In this document: positions 1-7,237 of the stretch, in pieces
Layout: each line of letters begins with the position of its first letter
How positions within the stretch are numbered: the stretch's first letter is position 1
Notes under the pieces: model-generated
Databases searched by the model: none
Told to the model about the DNA's origin: nothing
Seen by the model: only the letters and a program-made list of their open reading frames with translations
Made by a program: the position numbers and the translations under genes
Assembly (NCBI RefSeq): GCF_020216885.1
Contig: NZ_JAIWON010000060.1
Span: 1-12,631 of the forward strand
Origin: Zymomonas sp.
GTDB taxonomy: Bacteria; Pseudomonadota; Alphaproteobacteria; Sphingomonadales; Sphingomonadaceae
Direction of reading: 5' to 3'
Length of the DNA: 12,631 bases

Positions 1-414
<414 letters not shown>

Positions 415-427
415 AGCCTGTAAAGGC

Positions 428-466
428 GTGCTGCCAATTGGGTATTGGCAGCACCCTTGTCTTTTA
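428..466. terminator. Hairpin terminator between convergent astD and amidohydrolase genes
   Basis: A perfect 10-bp stem is formed by GTGCTGCCAA (428-437) and TTGGCAGCAC (445-454) with a 7-base loop. A T-rich run (CTTGTCTTTT) follows on the plus strand, fitting rho-independent termination of astD. In the other direction the stem is followed after about ten bases by a TTTATTTT stretch, so it may also end the minus-strand gene, whose stop codon (464-466) lies just beside it. Confidence 0.8.
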
Positions 467-2074
467 TTTATTAGAATTTTGCGACCATGCTTGTCGGCCA
501 CCAACCCATGTTTCCAAAATTTTGGTCTGGCGCAAAGCGTTGTTATCAACCGTCATCGGGTCACGATCGACAAAGATAAAATCAGCATAATAACCCGCCA
601 TTAGTCGCCCGACCTGCTTTTCTGAAAAAGAGGCATAAGCCGGTTGAATGGTATAATAAGAAAAAAGACTTTCGCGATTGATCTTTTTGTCTTTTTGATC
701 GGGATGACTCTCTTGGCGATCAAGAATATCAGCCATCATTTCAAAGGGTGAAGCGGAAATAGCCCCGAAGGTTACCGGAACCGAGTGATCAATCAGAGTA
801 TCCCATGCCTCGATTTCAGAAAGTCGGTTCGCGCCTATCCTTTGCTCGATCACAGATTTATCCGTAAAATAGCTGGAGGGCTGCATCGAGACGACTAGAT
901 CATATTTCGACAGTCGTTTAAAATCTTCGCTGTCGATAAGGCTGGCATCTTCAATCCGCCACCGCCGATCGCCCTTATAGCTTTCGGATAATTCATCAAT
1001 CGCATTTAAAAGCTGGTTATTGGCAGCATCACCGGAGGCCTGAACCGCTACCTGAAAACCATCCATCGCCGCACGGCTCATTAGATTGCGCAATTTAGCA
1101 TCGTTAAGATTATCGCTGCCTTGTTGATTACTGTCGGCGTAGGCTTGTTTCAGCCAAGCATGACGCGAGACAATATTCCCATCAATCGAGAAGGTCACGC
1201 CGCTCATCGAGAGGTGACCATTATAGAGTAAGGCTGTCGGATATTTGCCTGCGATGGAGAGTAATGGATCCAATCCCTGAGCGTAGGATTTTATCCGCAG
1301 GCGCAGTCGCCCCGTATCACCCATACGGCGCATAATATTCCAGTCGTCAACCGAGCTTCCCATATCGGTAACAGTGGTAATGCCGCGTTCCAAAAATATC
1401 TTTTGTGCTTTTAGAAAAGCCGCATCGCGATCAACAGGCTGTAACGGTGGAATGGCCTGTTTCAGTCGCGTTATGGAATCCCCTGTCAGGATACCGATGG
1501 GACTGCCTTTATCTGCATTTTGAGCCGGTTTGATTTGGGCTTTTTCCAAAGCAAGACTATTTGCCCATCCGATATGACCATCAGAACGCAACAACCAAAC
1601 AGGACGATCATTCACGATTTTATCAATATCGCTGGCCTGTGGCATAGTCTGGCTATGCCATATTTGTTCATTCCAGCCACTGCCCAAAATCCAGCGGGCA
1701 GAAGGATGCTCATCCGCAAATTTTTTCAGTTTTTCTTGCGCTTCAGCCAAGGAATGGCTGTCTGAAAGATCCAGTTCTAAAGCCTGTTCCCCCAAAGCCA
1801 TGACGTGGCTATGTGCTTCGACAAAGCCCGGAATAAGCGTTTTATTTTGCCCATTGAGATAAAAATCAGGCGAAGATGGCCTTTTATCATTTTTGTTGAG
1901 TAGTTTGACAACCTTACCTTCGCGGTCAATCTGGAGGCCATTAAAGCGATAAGGATGCCCTTTATTATCAAATGTTATACCGTTAACCTGATCTATCAGA
2001 CCGTCAGCATAGGCGGGTAAAGCGAAAAAACTGGACAGACCTGCCATCAATGCCAGCGTTTTTACTATTTTCAA
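464..2074 (-). CDS. Secreted amidohydrolase-3 (YtcJ-like) family protein with degenerate metal site
   Basis: A 536-residue protein of the amidohydrolase 3 family (YtcJ / N-substituted formamide deformylase type), which are usually metal-dependent hydrolases of C-N bonds. Residues 1-23 look like a Sec signal peptide ending in A-Y-A before DG, so it is probably periplasmic. Family landmarks are LIPGFVEAHSH (HxH at 88 and 90), SDGHIGWANSLALEKA (D165, H167), TTVTDMGSS (233-240) and an SIDGN block near 296-300. Several residues I expect at the metal site are replaced: T293 for the usual Lys before the DG motif, Q345 for the His of 'HAxGD', D376 for the His of 'RIEH', and GAISASP (437-443) for 'SDxP'. 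It may therefore be a divergent or inactive enzyme. The start is TTG at 2074-2072, supported by AGGAG nine bases upstream and by the signal peptide; an internal ATG at codon 10 would cut into it. The substrate is unknown and the gene appears monocistronic. Confidence 0.82.
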   Translation of the reverse strand: MKIVKTLALMAGLSSFFALPAYADGLIDQVNGITFDNKGHPYRFNGLQIDREGKVVKLLNKNDKRPSSPDFYLNGQNKTLIPGFVEAHSHVMALGEQALELDLSDSHSLAEAQEKLKKFADEHPSARWILGSGWNEQIWHSQTMPQASDIDKIVNDRPVWLLRSDGHIGWANSLALEKAQIKPAQNADKGSPIGILTGDSITRLKQAIPPLQPVDRDAAFLKAQKIFLERGITTVTDMGSSVDDWNIMRRMGDTGRLRLRIKSYAQGLDPLLSIAGKYPTALLYNGHLSMSGVTFSIDGNIVSRHAWLKQAYADSNQQGSDNLNDAKLRNLMSRAAMDGFQVAVQASGDAANNQLLNAIDELSESYKGDRRWRIEDASLIDSEDFKRLSKYDLVVSMQPSSYFTDKSVIEQRIGANRLSEIEAWDTLIDHSVPVTFGAISASPFEMMADILDRQESHPDQKDKKINRESLFSYYTIQPAYASFSEKQVGRLMAGYYADFIFVDRDPMTVDNNALRQTKILETWVGGRQAWSQNSNK

Positions 2075-2132
2075 CGCAGATTTCTCCTGAATATCTCGGG
2101 TGGGCGGCTCTTTTAAAAAAGACTATTCTTCT

Positions 2133-2159
2133 ATTTTATGCCGGATAAAAAGCCGTCAA
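2133..2159 (-). promoter_or_regulatory. Candidate sigma70-type promoter for the amidohydrolase gene
   Basis: Read on the minus strand there is TTGACG (2159-2154) and TAAAAT (2138-2133) separated by 15 bases; taking TTTGAC as the -35 gives 16. Both hexamers are close to consensus but the spacing is short. It sits about 60 bases before the TTG start, which is a sensible leader length. This is pattern matching only. Confidence 0.35.
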
Positions 2160-2356
2160 AAGGAATAAAGTTGAGATGTGGTATTTCGATGATAGCGGAA
2201 AGAAATCTTTCTTTTGGTGAGATAAATTTTCCGATCACTTTCGTTAAACAAGATTATTTCGGTAACTTGCCTGCCTTCTGTTATGTAAGAATCTACCCTA
2301 TTTTTTTAAGAGTTAGGGGTATAGAGATAGAGAATACTATCTGTTTTAGATTAAAA

Positions 2357-2383
2357 GTAATAACGCCGGAAAAACGTTATTGC
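2357..2383 (+). repeat. Inverted repeat in the leader of the threonine deaminase gene
   Basis: AATAACG (2359-2365) pairs perfectly with CGTTATT (2375-2381) around a 9-base loop. It extends by a G-T wobble and a G-C pair to 2357-2383. It ends 18 bases before the ATG and just upstream of the AGGA ribosome site at 2392-2395, so it could be a leader hairpin or a protein binding site. There is no T-run, so it is not a terminator. Confidence 0.4.
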
Positions 2384-2401
2384 CCAGACGCAGGATAAAG
2401 C

Positions 2402-3640
2402 ATGGTAAGCTTGGATAATCCAGAGACTCTTCCCGTTTCACTTGATGATATCAAACAGGCGCATCAACGCATTAAAAATGCCATTATTAGAACCCCGACC
2501 CTTTACAGTCGGACTTTGTCTGACCTGATTGGTGCGGGTGTCTGGCTGAAATTTGAAAATTTCCAGTTTACTGCCGCCTATAAAGAACGGGGTGCGTTAA
2601 ATAAATTATTGTCGCTGGACAAGGTTGCCCGCGAAAGAGGGGTTATCGCCGCTTCTGCCGGAAATCATGCCCAAGGCCTAGCCTATCACGGGAATCGTTT
2701 GGATATTCCGGTCACGATCGTGATGCCTGTCCATACCCCGACCGTGAAAGTCGAGCAAACCCGTGGCCATGGTGCGAATATCGTCCTTTATGGCGAACAA
2801 TTCGATGAATCCCTTGCCCATGCGTTAGAATTGGCTGAAAAAGACAATCTGACCTTTGTCCATCCTTTCAATGATCCAGCTATTATTGCCGGTCAGGGCA
2901 CGGTCGCCCTTGAAATGTTGGAAGATGCCCCAGCGATTGACACTCTGGTCGTGCCGGTTGGCGGTGGTGGCCTGATTTCAGGCTGTGCTGTGGTTGCCAA
3001 AAATGCAGATCGGCCTTTGGATGTTATCGGTGCGGAAGCTGAGCTTTATCCTTCGATGTATGATTATATCAAAGGAAAAAACCTGCCTTGCGGTGGGGAT
3101 ACTCTGGCAGAAGGGATCGCGGTTCAGGTTCCTGGGCAGTTAACTCGCCGTTTTGTCGAAGCCTTGGTCGATGATATTTTATTGGTCAGTGAAAGCAATA
3201 TCGAACATGCTTTGTCTTTGATTGTTCAGATTGAAAAGACGATTGTTGAAGGGGCTGGCGCGGCTGGTTTGGGCGCTTTGCTATCGCATCCCGAACGATT
3301 CCAAGGCAGACAGGTCGGCATTATCTTTTCTGGTGGTAATATTGACACCCGCTTGTTAGCCAATGTTTTGTTGCGTGATTTGGCACGTTCTGGCCGTCTG
3401 GCGCGGTTGCGGGTCAGAATGAAAGATCAGGCAGGTCAGCTTTACAAAGTGGCACGTGTTTTCCACGATCAGCAAGCGAATATTGTCGAGATTTCTTATC
3501 AGCGCATCTTTACAACCCTGCCCGCTAAGGGATTATGTGCCGATATTGAATGTGAAACGCGCGATCAGACCCATTTGCGGCATTTAATCGATGCTTTACG
3601 TGAAGCGGGTTATGGTGTGACCTTGATTGAACCGGCCTGA
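2402..3640 (+). CDS. ilvA: Threonine ammonia-lyase (threonine dehydratase), PLP-dependent, with ACT domain
   Basis: This 412-residue protein matches the PLP fold-II threonine deaminases, which convert L-threonine to 2-oxobutanoate and ammonia, the first step towards isoleucine. The PLP-binding lysine lies in FTAAYKERGA (K61). SAGNHAQG (85-92) holds the substrate and cofactor Asn loop, and the glycine loop PVGGGG (185-190) binds the cofactor phosphate. From about residue 331 (RLRVRMKDQAGQLYKVARVF) to the end there is a single ACT-like domain, suggesting allosteric control by an amino acid. The length fits the roughly 400-residue single-ACT class, not the 514-residue E. coli IlvA with its longer regulatory region. 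ATG 2402 follows AGGA by six bases. A small gene follows 32 bases downstream and probably shares the transcript. A catabolic (TdcB-like) role cannot be excluded, but the ACT domain favours biosynthesis. Confidence 0.9.
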   Translation: MVSLDNPETLPVSLDDIKQAHQRIKNAIIRTPTLYSRTLSDLIGAGVWLKFENFQFTAAYKERGALNKLLSLDKVARERGVIAASAGNHAQGLAYHGNRLDIPVTIVMPVHTPTVKVEQTRGHGANIVLYGEQFDESLAHALELAEKDNLTFVHPFNDPAIIAGQGTVALEMLEDAPAIDTLVVPVGGGGLISGCAVVAKNADRPLDVIGAEAELYPSMYDYIKGKNLPCGGDTLAEGIAVQVPGQLTRRFVEALVDDILLVSESNIEHALSLIVQIEKTIVEGAGAAGLGALLSHPERFQGRQVGIIFSGGNIDTRLLANVLLRDLARSGRLARLRVRMKDQAGQLYKVARVFHDQQANIVEISYQRIFTTLPAKGLCADIECETRDQTHLRHLIDALREAGYGVTLIEPA

Positions 3641-3672
3641 TATCGGCTATTTTGGAAATAGGGATAAGATTT

Positions 3673-3912
3673 ATGGGTAAAATGCTCCTTTTAGGAAGCG
3701 CGGCTTCTTTCGTTGCGCATCGTGTTGCCAAGCGCCAGCGGCGTGGTCTGGCTTCGGCCATTGTATCAACGACCTTGGTGCCGAGCTTAGCTGCGGCGGG
3801 TGGTGTGATGTTGGGAGCGGCATCTGTCGGTGTTGTCGCCCAGCTCAAAAAAGGAGCGGAAACCCGCCCGATTACCAGCCGTTTGGCAAAGCTGAAAAAC
3901 CTTCGGAAATAA
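3673..3912 (+). CDS. Small basic hypothetical protein with a glycine/alanine-rich hydrophobic stretch
   Basis: I do not recognise this 79-residue protein. The N-terminal third is basic (HRVAKRQRRG, residues 16-25). A continuous Ala/Gly/Val-rich hydrophobic stretch follows at about residues 26-56 (AIVSTTLVPSLAAAGGVMLG and onward), and the tail is Lys/Arg-rich, ending in KLKNLRK. This looks like one or two weak membrane-spanning segments with a positive cytoplasmic tail. ATG 3673 is preferred because AGGGAT lies about eight bases upstream; a TTG at 3652 would add seven residues but has no visible ribosome site. It lies 32 bases after ilvA and before a strong terminator, so it is probably the last gene of that transcript. 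Function unknown. Confidence 0.65.
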   Translation: MGKMLLLGSAASFVAHRVAKRQRRGLASAIVSTTLVPSLAAAGGVMLGAASVGVVAQLKKGAETRPITSRLAKLKNLRK

Positions 3913-3949
3913 TATTAAAGATTTTTTCAGAGTTTTCGGTAGAGAAAGG

Positions 3950-3975
3950 GCGCTATTTCGATAGCGTCTTTTTTT
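3950..3975 (+). terminator. Rho-independent terminator of the ilvA transcript
   Basis: CGCTAT (3951-3956) and ATAGCG (3961-3966) form a perfect 6-bp stem closed by a TTCG tetraloop. A G-T wobble at 3950/3967 extends it. Seven consecutive T follow at 3969-3975. Orientation and T-run fit termination of the plus-strand ilvA and small-ORF transcript. Confidence 0.88.
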
Positions 3976-4055
3976 ATGATTTTCATGAGAGAAAAGACGA
4001 AAAGAAATAGCCTGTTTTAAAAGGGTTTTTGCGGTAGTTTTTCAAAAAGTCTGAT

Positions 4056-4130
4056 GCGAAAAAGCGAGATCAAAAAATTGTTTTTAGGGTTTTCGCAGCC
4101 ATTCAGTAATAGAGAAAAATTAGTTTTTCT
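4056..4130 (-). terminator. Possible weak AT-rich terminator structure after mltG
   Basis: Just past the mltG stop (4122-4120) the minus strand can form a nested fold: outer arms GCGAAAA / TTTTCGC (4096-4090 with 4062-4056) and an inner five A-T pairs around a 3-base loop (4085-4073). A second, purely AT-rich repeat (AGAAAAA 4113-4119 with TTTTTCT 4124-4130) spans the stop codon. Neither is a textbook terminator, so this is a low-confidence suggestion. Confidence 0.25.
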
Positions 4131-5121
4131 TTGATGCGTAATAGTCGCGGACATGGCGGTTCTGATCTTCCAAATTATTGGAAAAAATATGGCCGCCTTT
4201 GCCATTAGCTACAAAATAGAGCGCTTCGCTTTTGGCTGGATGCAAAACAGCTTCGATAGACTGCCGCCCTGGATTGGTAATGGCTCCCTTGGGAAGACCG
4301 GTCATCTGATAGGTGTTGTAATCGTTATGCGCCTGTAATTCCGAACGCAAGATAGGATGTCCCAAAGGATAGCCATGCGTAATCGGATAAATAATAGTCG
4401 GATCGGCTTGTAACCGCATATTTTTGGCAAGGCGATTATAATAGACTGCCGCGACAATGGGGCGTTCTTCGGGGAGCGCCGTTTCTTTTTCCACGATAGA
4501 GGCAAGAATAATCGCTTCTTTGGGCGTTTTAACCTGTGCTTGAGGTGATTTATCAGCCCATAATTTATGGAGCATTTTTTGCATTGCCGATTGCATTCTG
4601 GCGATCACAAGAGACCGTTTTTCACCCGGCGTAAAAGAATAGCCATCCGGTAGTAAGCTACCTTCTTCGGGAACCGCAATATCCCCCGTTAGAAGGGGTT
4701 CTGCCATGAGGCGGTCATGCACTTCTAAAGAAGGCATTCCTTCTGGAACGACAAAAATATGCCGCACATTGGGCCCATGAGAAAGAAGGTCTATGACCTG
4801 ACTTAGAGAACGTGTTGCACCGATACGGTAGTCCCCTGCCCGTAGCATAAAAGCAGGTTTACTATGAAGCAGCCACAAAAAGACATTTTCAGAGCGGATA
4901 ACGCCGGCCTCTTTTAAGATGCGAGCTGTTTTACCGAAAGAGCTGCCTTCGGGAATAGTGACGACCAATTCTTTGTTATTAGGGGTCACCATTGCCCGAT
5001 TAAAAGCAATGCCGCCTAGAAACACCAGCGCGAGTAACAGAAAGAGAAGCAAGCGACCAAGCCAACGGCTGGGCGGCTTTTGTCCGTTCATTCTGTCTTG
5101 CCGGTGAAAAAGGCGGCACAT
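4120..5121 (-). CDS. mltG: Endolytic murein transglycosylase MltG (YceG family)
   Basis: MltG cuts nascent peptidoglycan strands at the inner membrane and helps set glycan chain length. The 333-residue protein has a short cytoplasmic start, one membrane span at about residues 21-40 (LGRLLLFLLLALVFLGGIAF) and then a periplasmic YceG domain. Its catalytic signature ILASIVEKETALPEERPIVA (residues 205-224) contains the conserved glutamates E211 and E213, and MRLQADPTIIYPITHG and TGLPKGAITNPG follow. Length is normal for the family. The ATG at 5121 lies three bases after the fabF stop, with no clear Shine-Dalgarno, so translational coupling to fabF is likely. The ATG at 5091 (codon 11) is an alternative start that leaves the membrane span intact. 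The acpP-fabF-mltG order is, to my knowledge, common in alphaproteobacteria and supports the call. Confidence 0.93.
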   Translation of the reverse strand: MCRLFHRQDRMNGQKPPSRWLGRLLLFLLLALVFLGGIAFNRAMVTPNNKELVVTIPEGSSFGKTARILKEAGVIRSENVFLWLLHSKPAFMLRAGDYRIGATRSLSQVIDLLSHGPNVRHIFVVPEGMPSLEVHDRLMAEPLLTGDIAVPEEGSLLPDGYSFTPGEKRSLVIARMQSAMQKMLHKLWADKSPQAQVKTPKEAIILASIVEKETALPEERPIVAAVYYNRLAKNMRLQADPTIIYPITHGYPLGHPILRSELQAHNDYNTYQMTGLPKGAITNPGRQSIEAVLHPAKSEALYFVANGKGGHIFSNNLEDQNRHVRDYYASKKN

Positions 5122-5124
5122 AAT

Positions 5125-6387
5125 TTAGTCTACAGCTTTGAAGATCAAGCTGGCATTTGTTCCACCGAAACCAAAGCTGTTATTCAAAACGGCCTTGATT
5201 GAGCGTTTTTTCGGAACATTGGGCACCAGATCAAAGCCAGCCAAGCCATCGCTCGGATTTTCGAGGTTGATGGTCGGAGGGGCGATCTGATCACGCATCG
5301 CCAACAAGCAGAAAATCGTTTCAACAGCCCCTGCACCACCCAATAAATGGCCGATGGCAGATTTCGTCGAACTCATTGACATATTTTTAATGTCATCACC
5401 AAACAACCGGCGAACGGCGTTGGCTTCGATTTCATCGCCCATAGGAGTCGAGGTGCCATGAGCATTGATATAATCAATATCAGCGGTGGTAAGATTAGCC
5501 TGTTCAAGCGCCATTTTCATGGAGCGATAGGCACCATCACCATCTGGCTGGGGAGCGGTCACATGATACGCATCACCCGTCATACCATAGCCGATAATTT
5601 CGCCGTAAATTTTGGCACCCCGTGCCTTGGCATGTTCATATTCTTCGAGAATAATAATACCGGCACCATCACCCATGACAAAACCATCGCGGCCTTTGTC
5701 ATAGGGGCGGGACGCTTTTTCGGGCGTGTCGTTATGACCGGTCGAAAGAGCATGTGCCTGTGAGAATCCGGCGATACCGAGAGGACAAATAGCCGATTCA
5801 GAACCACCTGCAACCATGACATCGGCATAGCCCATGCGAATCATCCAGCTGGCATCGCCGATGGAATGACAACCAGAAGAGCATGCCGTGACGACAGCGT
5901 GGTTAGGCCCTTTCAGGCCATAGCGGATAGAAACCTGTCCAGCCGTCAGATTGATAAGGCTGGCATGCACGAAATGAGGCGAAACGCGGCGGGGCCCTTT
6001 TTCATGGCAGATGATGGATTCTTTTTCGATACGGGGTAAACCACCGATACCAGCGCCGATAGAAAGACCCGTTCTGAGTTTTTCTTCTTCGCTCATATCC
6101 ATGAGACCGGCATCTTCCAAAGCCTGTCCAGCGGCATCAATGCCATAGATAATGAAGGGTTCGACCTGTCTTATCGTCTTGCTGTCAACGCGTTTGGACG
6201 GATCAAAGCCATATTCATGGTCGGCCGGTTTGACTTCACAGGCAACCGTGCAAGCAAAACCTTCCGGATCGAAACGCGTGATACGCCCAGCACCGGACTT
6301 TGAGGCCAGAATATTCGACCATGTTGTTTCGACATCGCCACCCAGCGAAGTCACCATTCCCAAGCCGGTAGCGACTACACGACGCAT
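5125..6387 (-). CDS. fabF: Beta-ketoacyl-[acyl-carrier-protein] synthase II
   Basis: FabF condenses malonyl-ACP with acyl-ACP in the elongation cycle of fatty acid synthesis. From ATG 6387 the protein has 420 residues, the usual family length, beginning MRRVVATGLGMVTSLG. The catalytic triad is intact: Cys169 in VTACSSGCHS, His310 in NAHGTSTPMGD, and His347 after Lys342 in STKSAIGHLLGGAGAVE. The C-terminal glycine-rich NNSFGFGGTNASL motif (402-414) is present. The ribosome site GGGGAG lies ten bases before this ATG. A GTG at 6438 would extend the frame by 17 residues, but it sits directly on the AAGGAGG and the extra residues do not look like FabF, so I reject it. acpP is upstream, beyond a strong hairpin; mltG follows three bases downstream. 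Confidence 0.96.
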   Translation of the reverse strand: MRRVVATGLGMVTSLGGDVETTWSNILASKSGAGRITRFDPEGFACTVACEVKPADHEYGFDPSKRVDSKTIRQVEPFIIYGIDAAGQALEDAGLMDMSEEEKLRTGLSIGAGIGGLPRIEKESIICHEKGPRRVSPHFVHASLINLTAGQVSIRYGLKGPNHAVVTACSSGCHSIGDASWMIRMGYADVMVAGGSESAICPLGIAGFSQAHALSTGHNDTPEKASRPYDKGRDGFVMGDGAGIIILEEYEHAKARGAKIYGEIIGYGMTGDAYHVTAPQPDGDGAYRSMKMALEQANLTTADIDYINAHGTSTPMGDEIEANAVRRLFGDDIKNMSMSSTKSAIGHLLGGAGAVETIFCLLAMRDQIAPPTINLENPSDGLAGFDLVPNVPKKRSIKAVLNNSFGFGGTNASLIFKAVD

Positions 6388-6388
6388 A

Positions 6389-6433
6389 TTACTTTTCTCC
6401 CCTTGACAGAATGCCTTCAGCATTATGCCGCAT
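6389..6433 (-). CDS. Candidate 14-codon leader ORF (uORF) of fabF
   Basis: On the minus strand an ATG at 6433 follows a near-perfect ribosome site (AAGGAGG, 6446-6440) by six bases. It reads MRHNAEGILSRGEK and stops with TAA at 6391-6389, one base before the fabF ATG. The fabF Shine-Dalgarno lies inside this mini-ORF. Such an arrangement would couple fabF translation to translation of the leader. No similarity to a known leader peptide is recognised, and it may be only a relic or chance ORF. Confidence 0.4.
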   Translation of the reverse strand: MRHNAEGILSRGEK

Positions 6434-6529
6434 GACACCCCTCCTTCGATTTCTTAAGACAAGACGTGAATATAGACAATTTTATTCTTAATAGAAGGTA
6501 GAGGCAAAAGATAATAGAATAAACAGAGA

Positions 6530-6569
6530 TAAAAACAGGATCGGAGGGTAAACACCGATCCTGTTTTTA
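6530..6569 (-). terminator. Perfect 15-bp hairpin between acpP and fabF
   Basis: TAAAAACAGGATCGG (6530-6544) pairs perfectly with CCGATCCTGTTTTTA (6555-6569) around a 10-base loop. Read on the minus strand, five T close the 3' arm, which fits a rho-independent terminator seven bases after acpP. It would let acpP be expressed far above fabF, with fabF fed by partial read-through or by its own promoter in 6447-6529. Confidence 0.85.
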
Positions 6570-6576
6570 GGATTAA

Positions 6577-6813
6577 TTAAGCCTTGTGCTCGTCGATATA
6601 GCTGACAGCATCTTTGACCGTACCGATTTTTTCTACGGAATCGTCAGGAATTTCAACGCCGAATTCTTCTTCGAAAGCCATAACCAATTCGATGATGTCG
6701 AGGCTGTCGGCACCCAGATCGTCAAGGAAGCTAGCATTTTCGACAACTTTGTCGGGTTCAACGCCGAGATGTTCGACAACAATTTTCTTGATGCGCTCTG
6801 CAGTATCGCTCAT
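6577..6813 (-). CDS. acpP: Acyl carrier protein
   Basis: The 78-residue acidic protein carries growing acyl chains as thioesters on 4'-phosphopantetheine during fatty acid and lipid synthesis in the cytoplasm. The modification site is Ser37 in [15 protein letters not shown], the classic DSL motif. Helix II and the rest of the small four-helix fold ([12 protein letters not shown], then [10 protein letters not shown]) are intact. The start ATG at 6813 is preceded by AAAGG about six bases upstream. A perfect hairpin follows the stop and fabF lies downstream, the standard arrangement for this gene. Length and motif leave little doubt. Confidence 0.98.
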   Translation of the reverse strand: MSDTAERIKKIVVEHLGVEPDKVVENASFLDDLGADSLDIIELVMAFEEEFGVEIPDDSVEKIGTVKDAVSYIDEHKA

Positions 6814-6974
6814 TTTTTAACCTTTCACTTCACTAAGAACCGGAGTCTTGCATTTTCCTGAAAAGTAAGACAATCCGAAAAAAATCTGAACACAAGCAAA
6901 ACCGTCTGCTGTTTCTTTTGTCCGTTTTTGCGGGACGGAAAAAACGAAGGCGGGCTTATCTATAAATAACATTC

Positions 6975-6992
6975 ATGCCCCTAGCGGGGCAT
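6975..6992. repeat. GC-rich 7-bp inverted repeat upstream of acpP
   Basis: ATGCCCC (6975-6981) and GGGGCAT (6986-6992) are perfect inverted arms around TAGC. It stands out from the AT-rich surroundings and lies about 160 bases upstream of acpP. There is no adjacent T-run, so it is more likely a binding site or leader structure than a terminator. Confidence 0.45.
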
Positions 6993-7069
6993 AGGCGCGC
7001 TTGGCAAGAGGGGAGATTGCCTTTATTCTGTTTTTGAAAATCATGGAAGGCTATATTCAGCTTTCTTTA

Positions 7070-7110
7070 TTCAGACAAGACAGCATTCTCGATGAATATT
7101 TTTGTCTGAA
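7070..7110. repeat. Hairpin-forming inverted repeat in the acpP / lacI spacer
   Basis: TTCAGACAA (7070-7078) pairs perfectly with TTGTCTGAA (7102-7110). A G-T and an A-T pair extend it to 11, and a short inner ATTC/GAAT stem can form in the loop. No T-run follows on either strand. It could be part of an untranslated RNA or a regulatory site; the function is not known. Confidence 0.4.
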
Positions 7111-7211
7111 ATCCGTGACCGGAATGATATTAAAAAACAGGGTTGAATAGTGTTATTTTCTTTCTATTGATTTTCTCTCTCGCCAAAAGCTAAAAATTAA
7201 ATATAAATGTT

Positions 7212-7237
7212 TGTTAACCGATTAACACATATAAAAT
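7212..7237 (+). promoter_or_regulatory. LacI-type operator-like palindrome overlapping a possible lacI promoter
   Basis: TGTTAACCGATTAACA (7212-7227) is symmetric in seven of its eight base pairs and has a central CG, the hallmark of LacI/GalR-family operators. TTGTTA (7211-7216) overlapping it and TAAAAT (7232-7237) could be a -35/-10 pair with a short 15-base spacer. It lies about 140 bases before the regulator start. Autorepression is a plausible inference, not shown. Confidence 0.45.

Larger units (their letters stand above)
2075..2401. other. Gene-free AT-rich divergent spacer (amidohydrolase / threonine deaminase)
   Basis: This spacer holds the promoters of two divergent genes. It contains the candidate minus-strand promoter at 2133-2159 and, near the right end, an inverted repeat (2359-2365 with 2375-2381). 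An 86-codon open frame (2138-2398) crosses it but has no Shine-Dalgarno and a composition unlike the genes around it, so I do not call it. I see no convincing plus-strand promoter and no RNA gene. Confidence 0.6.

Noticed and set aside
2138..2398. 86-codon open frame ending three bases before the ilvA start
   Set aside because: There is no ribosome site before its ATG, composition is AT-rich and unlike the neighbours, and no motif is visible. It overlaps the candidate amidohydrolase promoter. A search for conserved homologues could revive it.
5458..5763. 101-codon open frame antisense to fabF
   Set aside because: It is fully opposite FabF catalytic-domain codons, with no initiation signal; treated as a shadow.
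6388..6438. FabF starting at GTG 6438 (437 residues)
   Set aside because: The GTG abuts the AAGGAGG with no spacer, and the 17 extra residues do not resemble FabF. ATG 6387 has its own ribosome site and gives the usual length.
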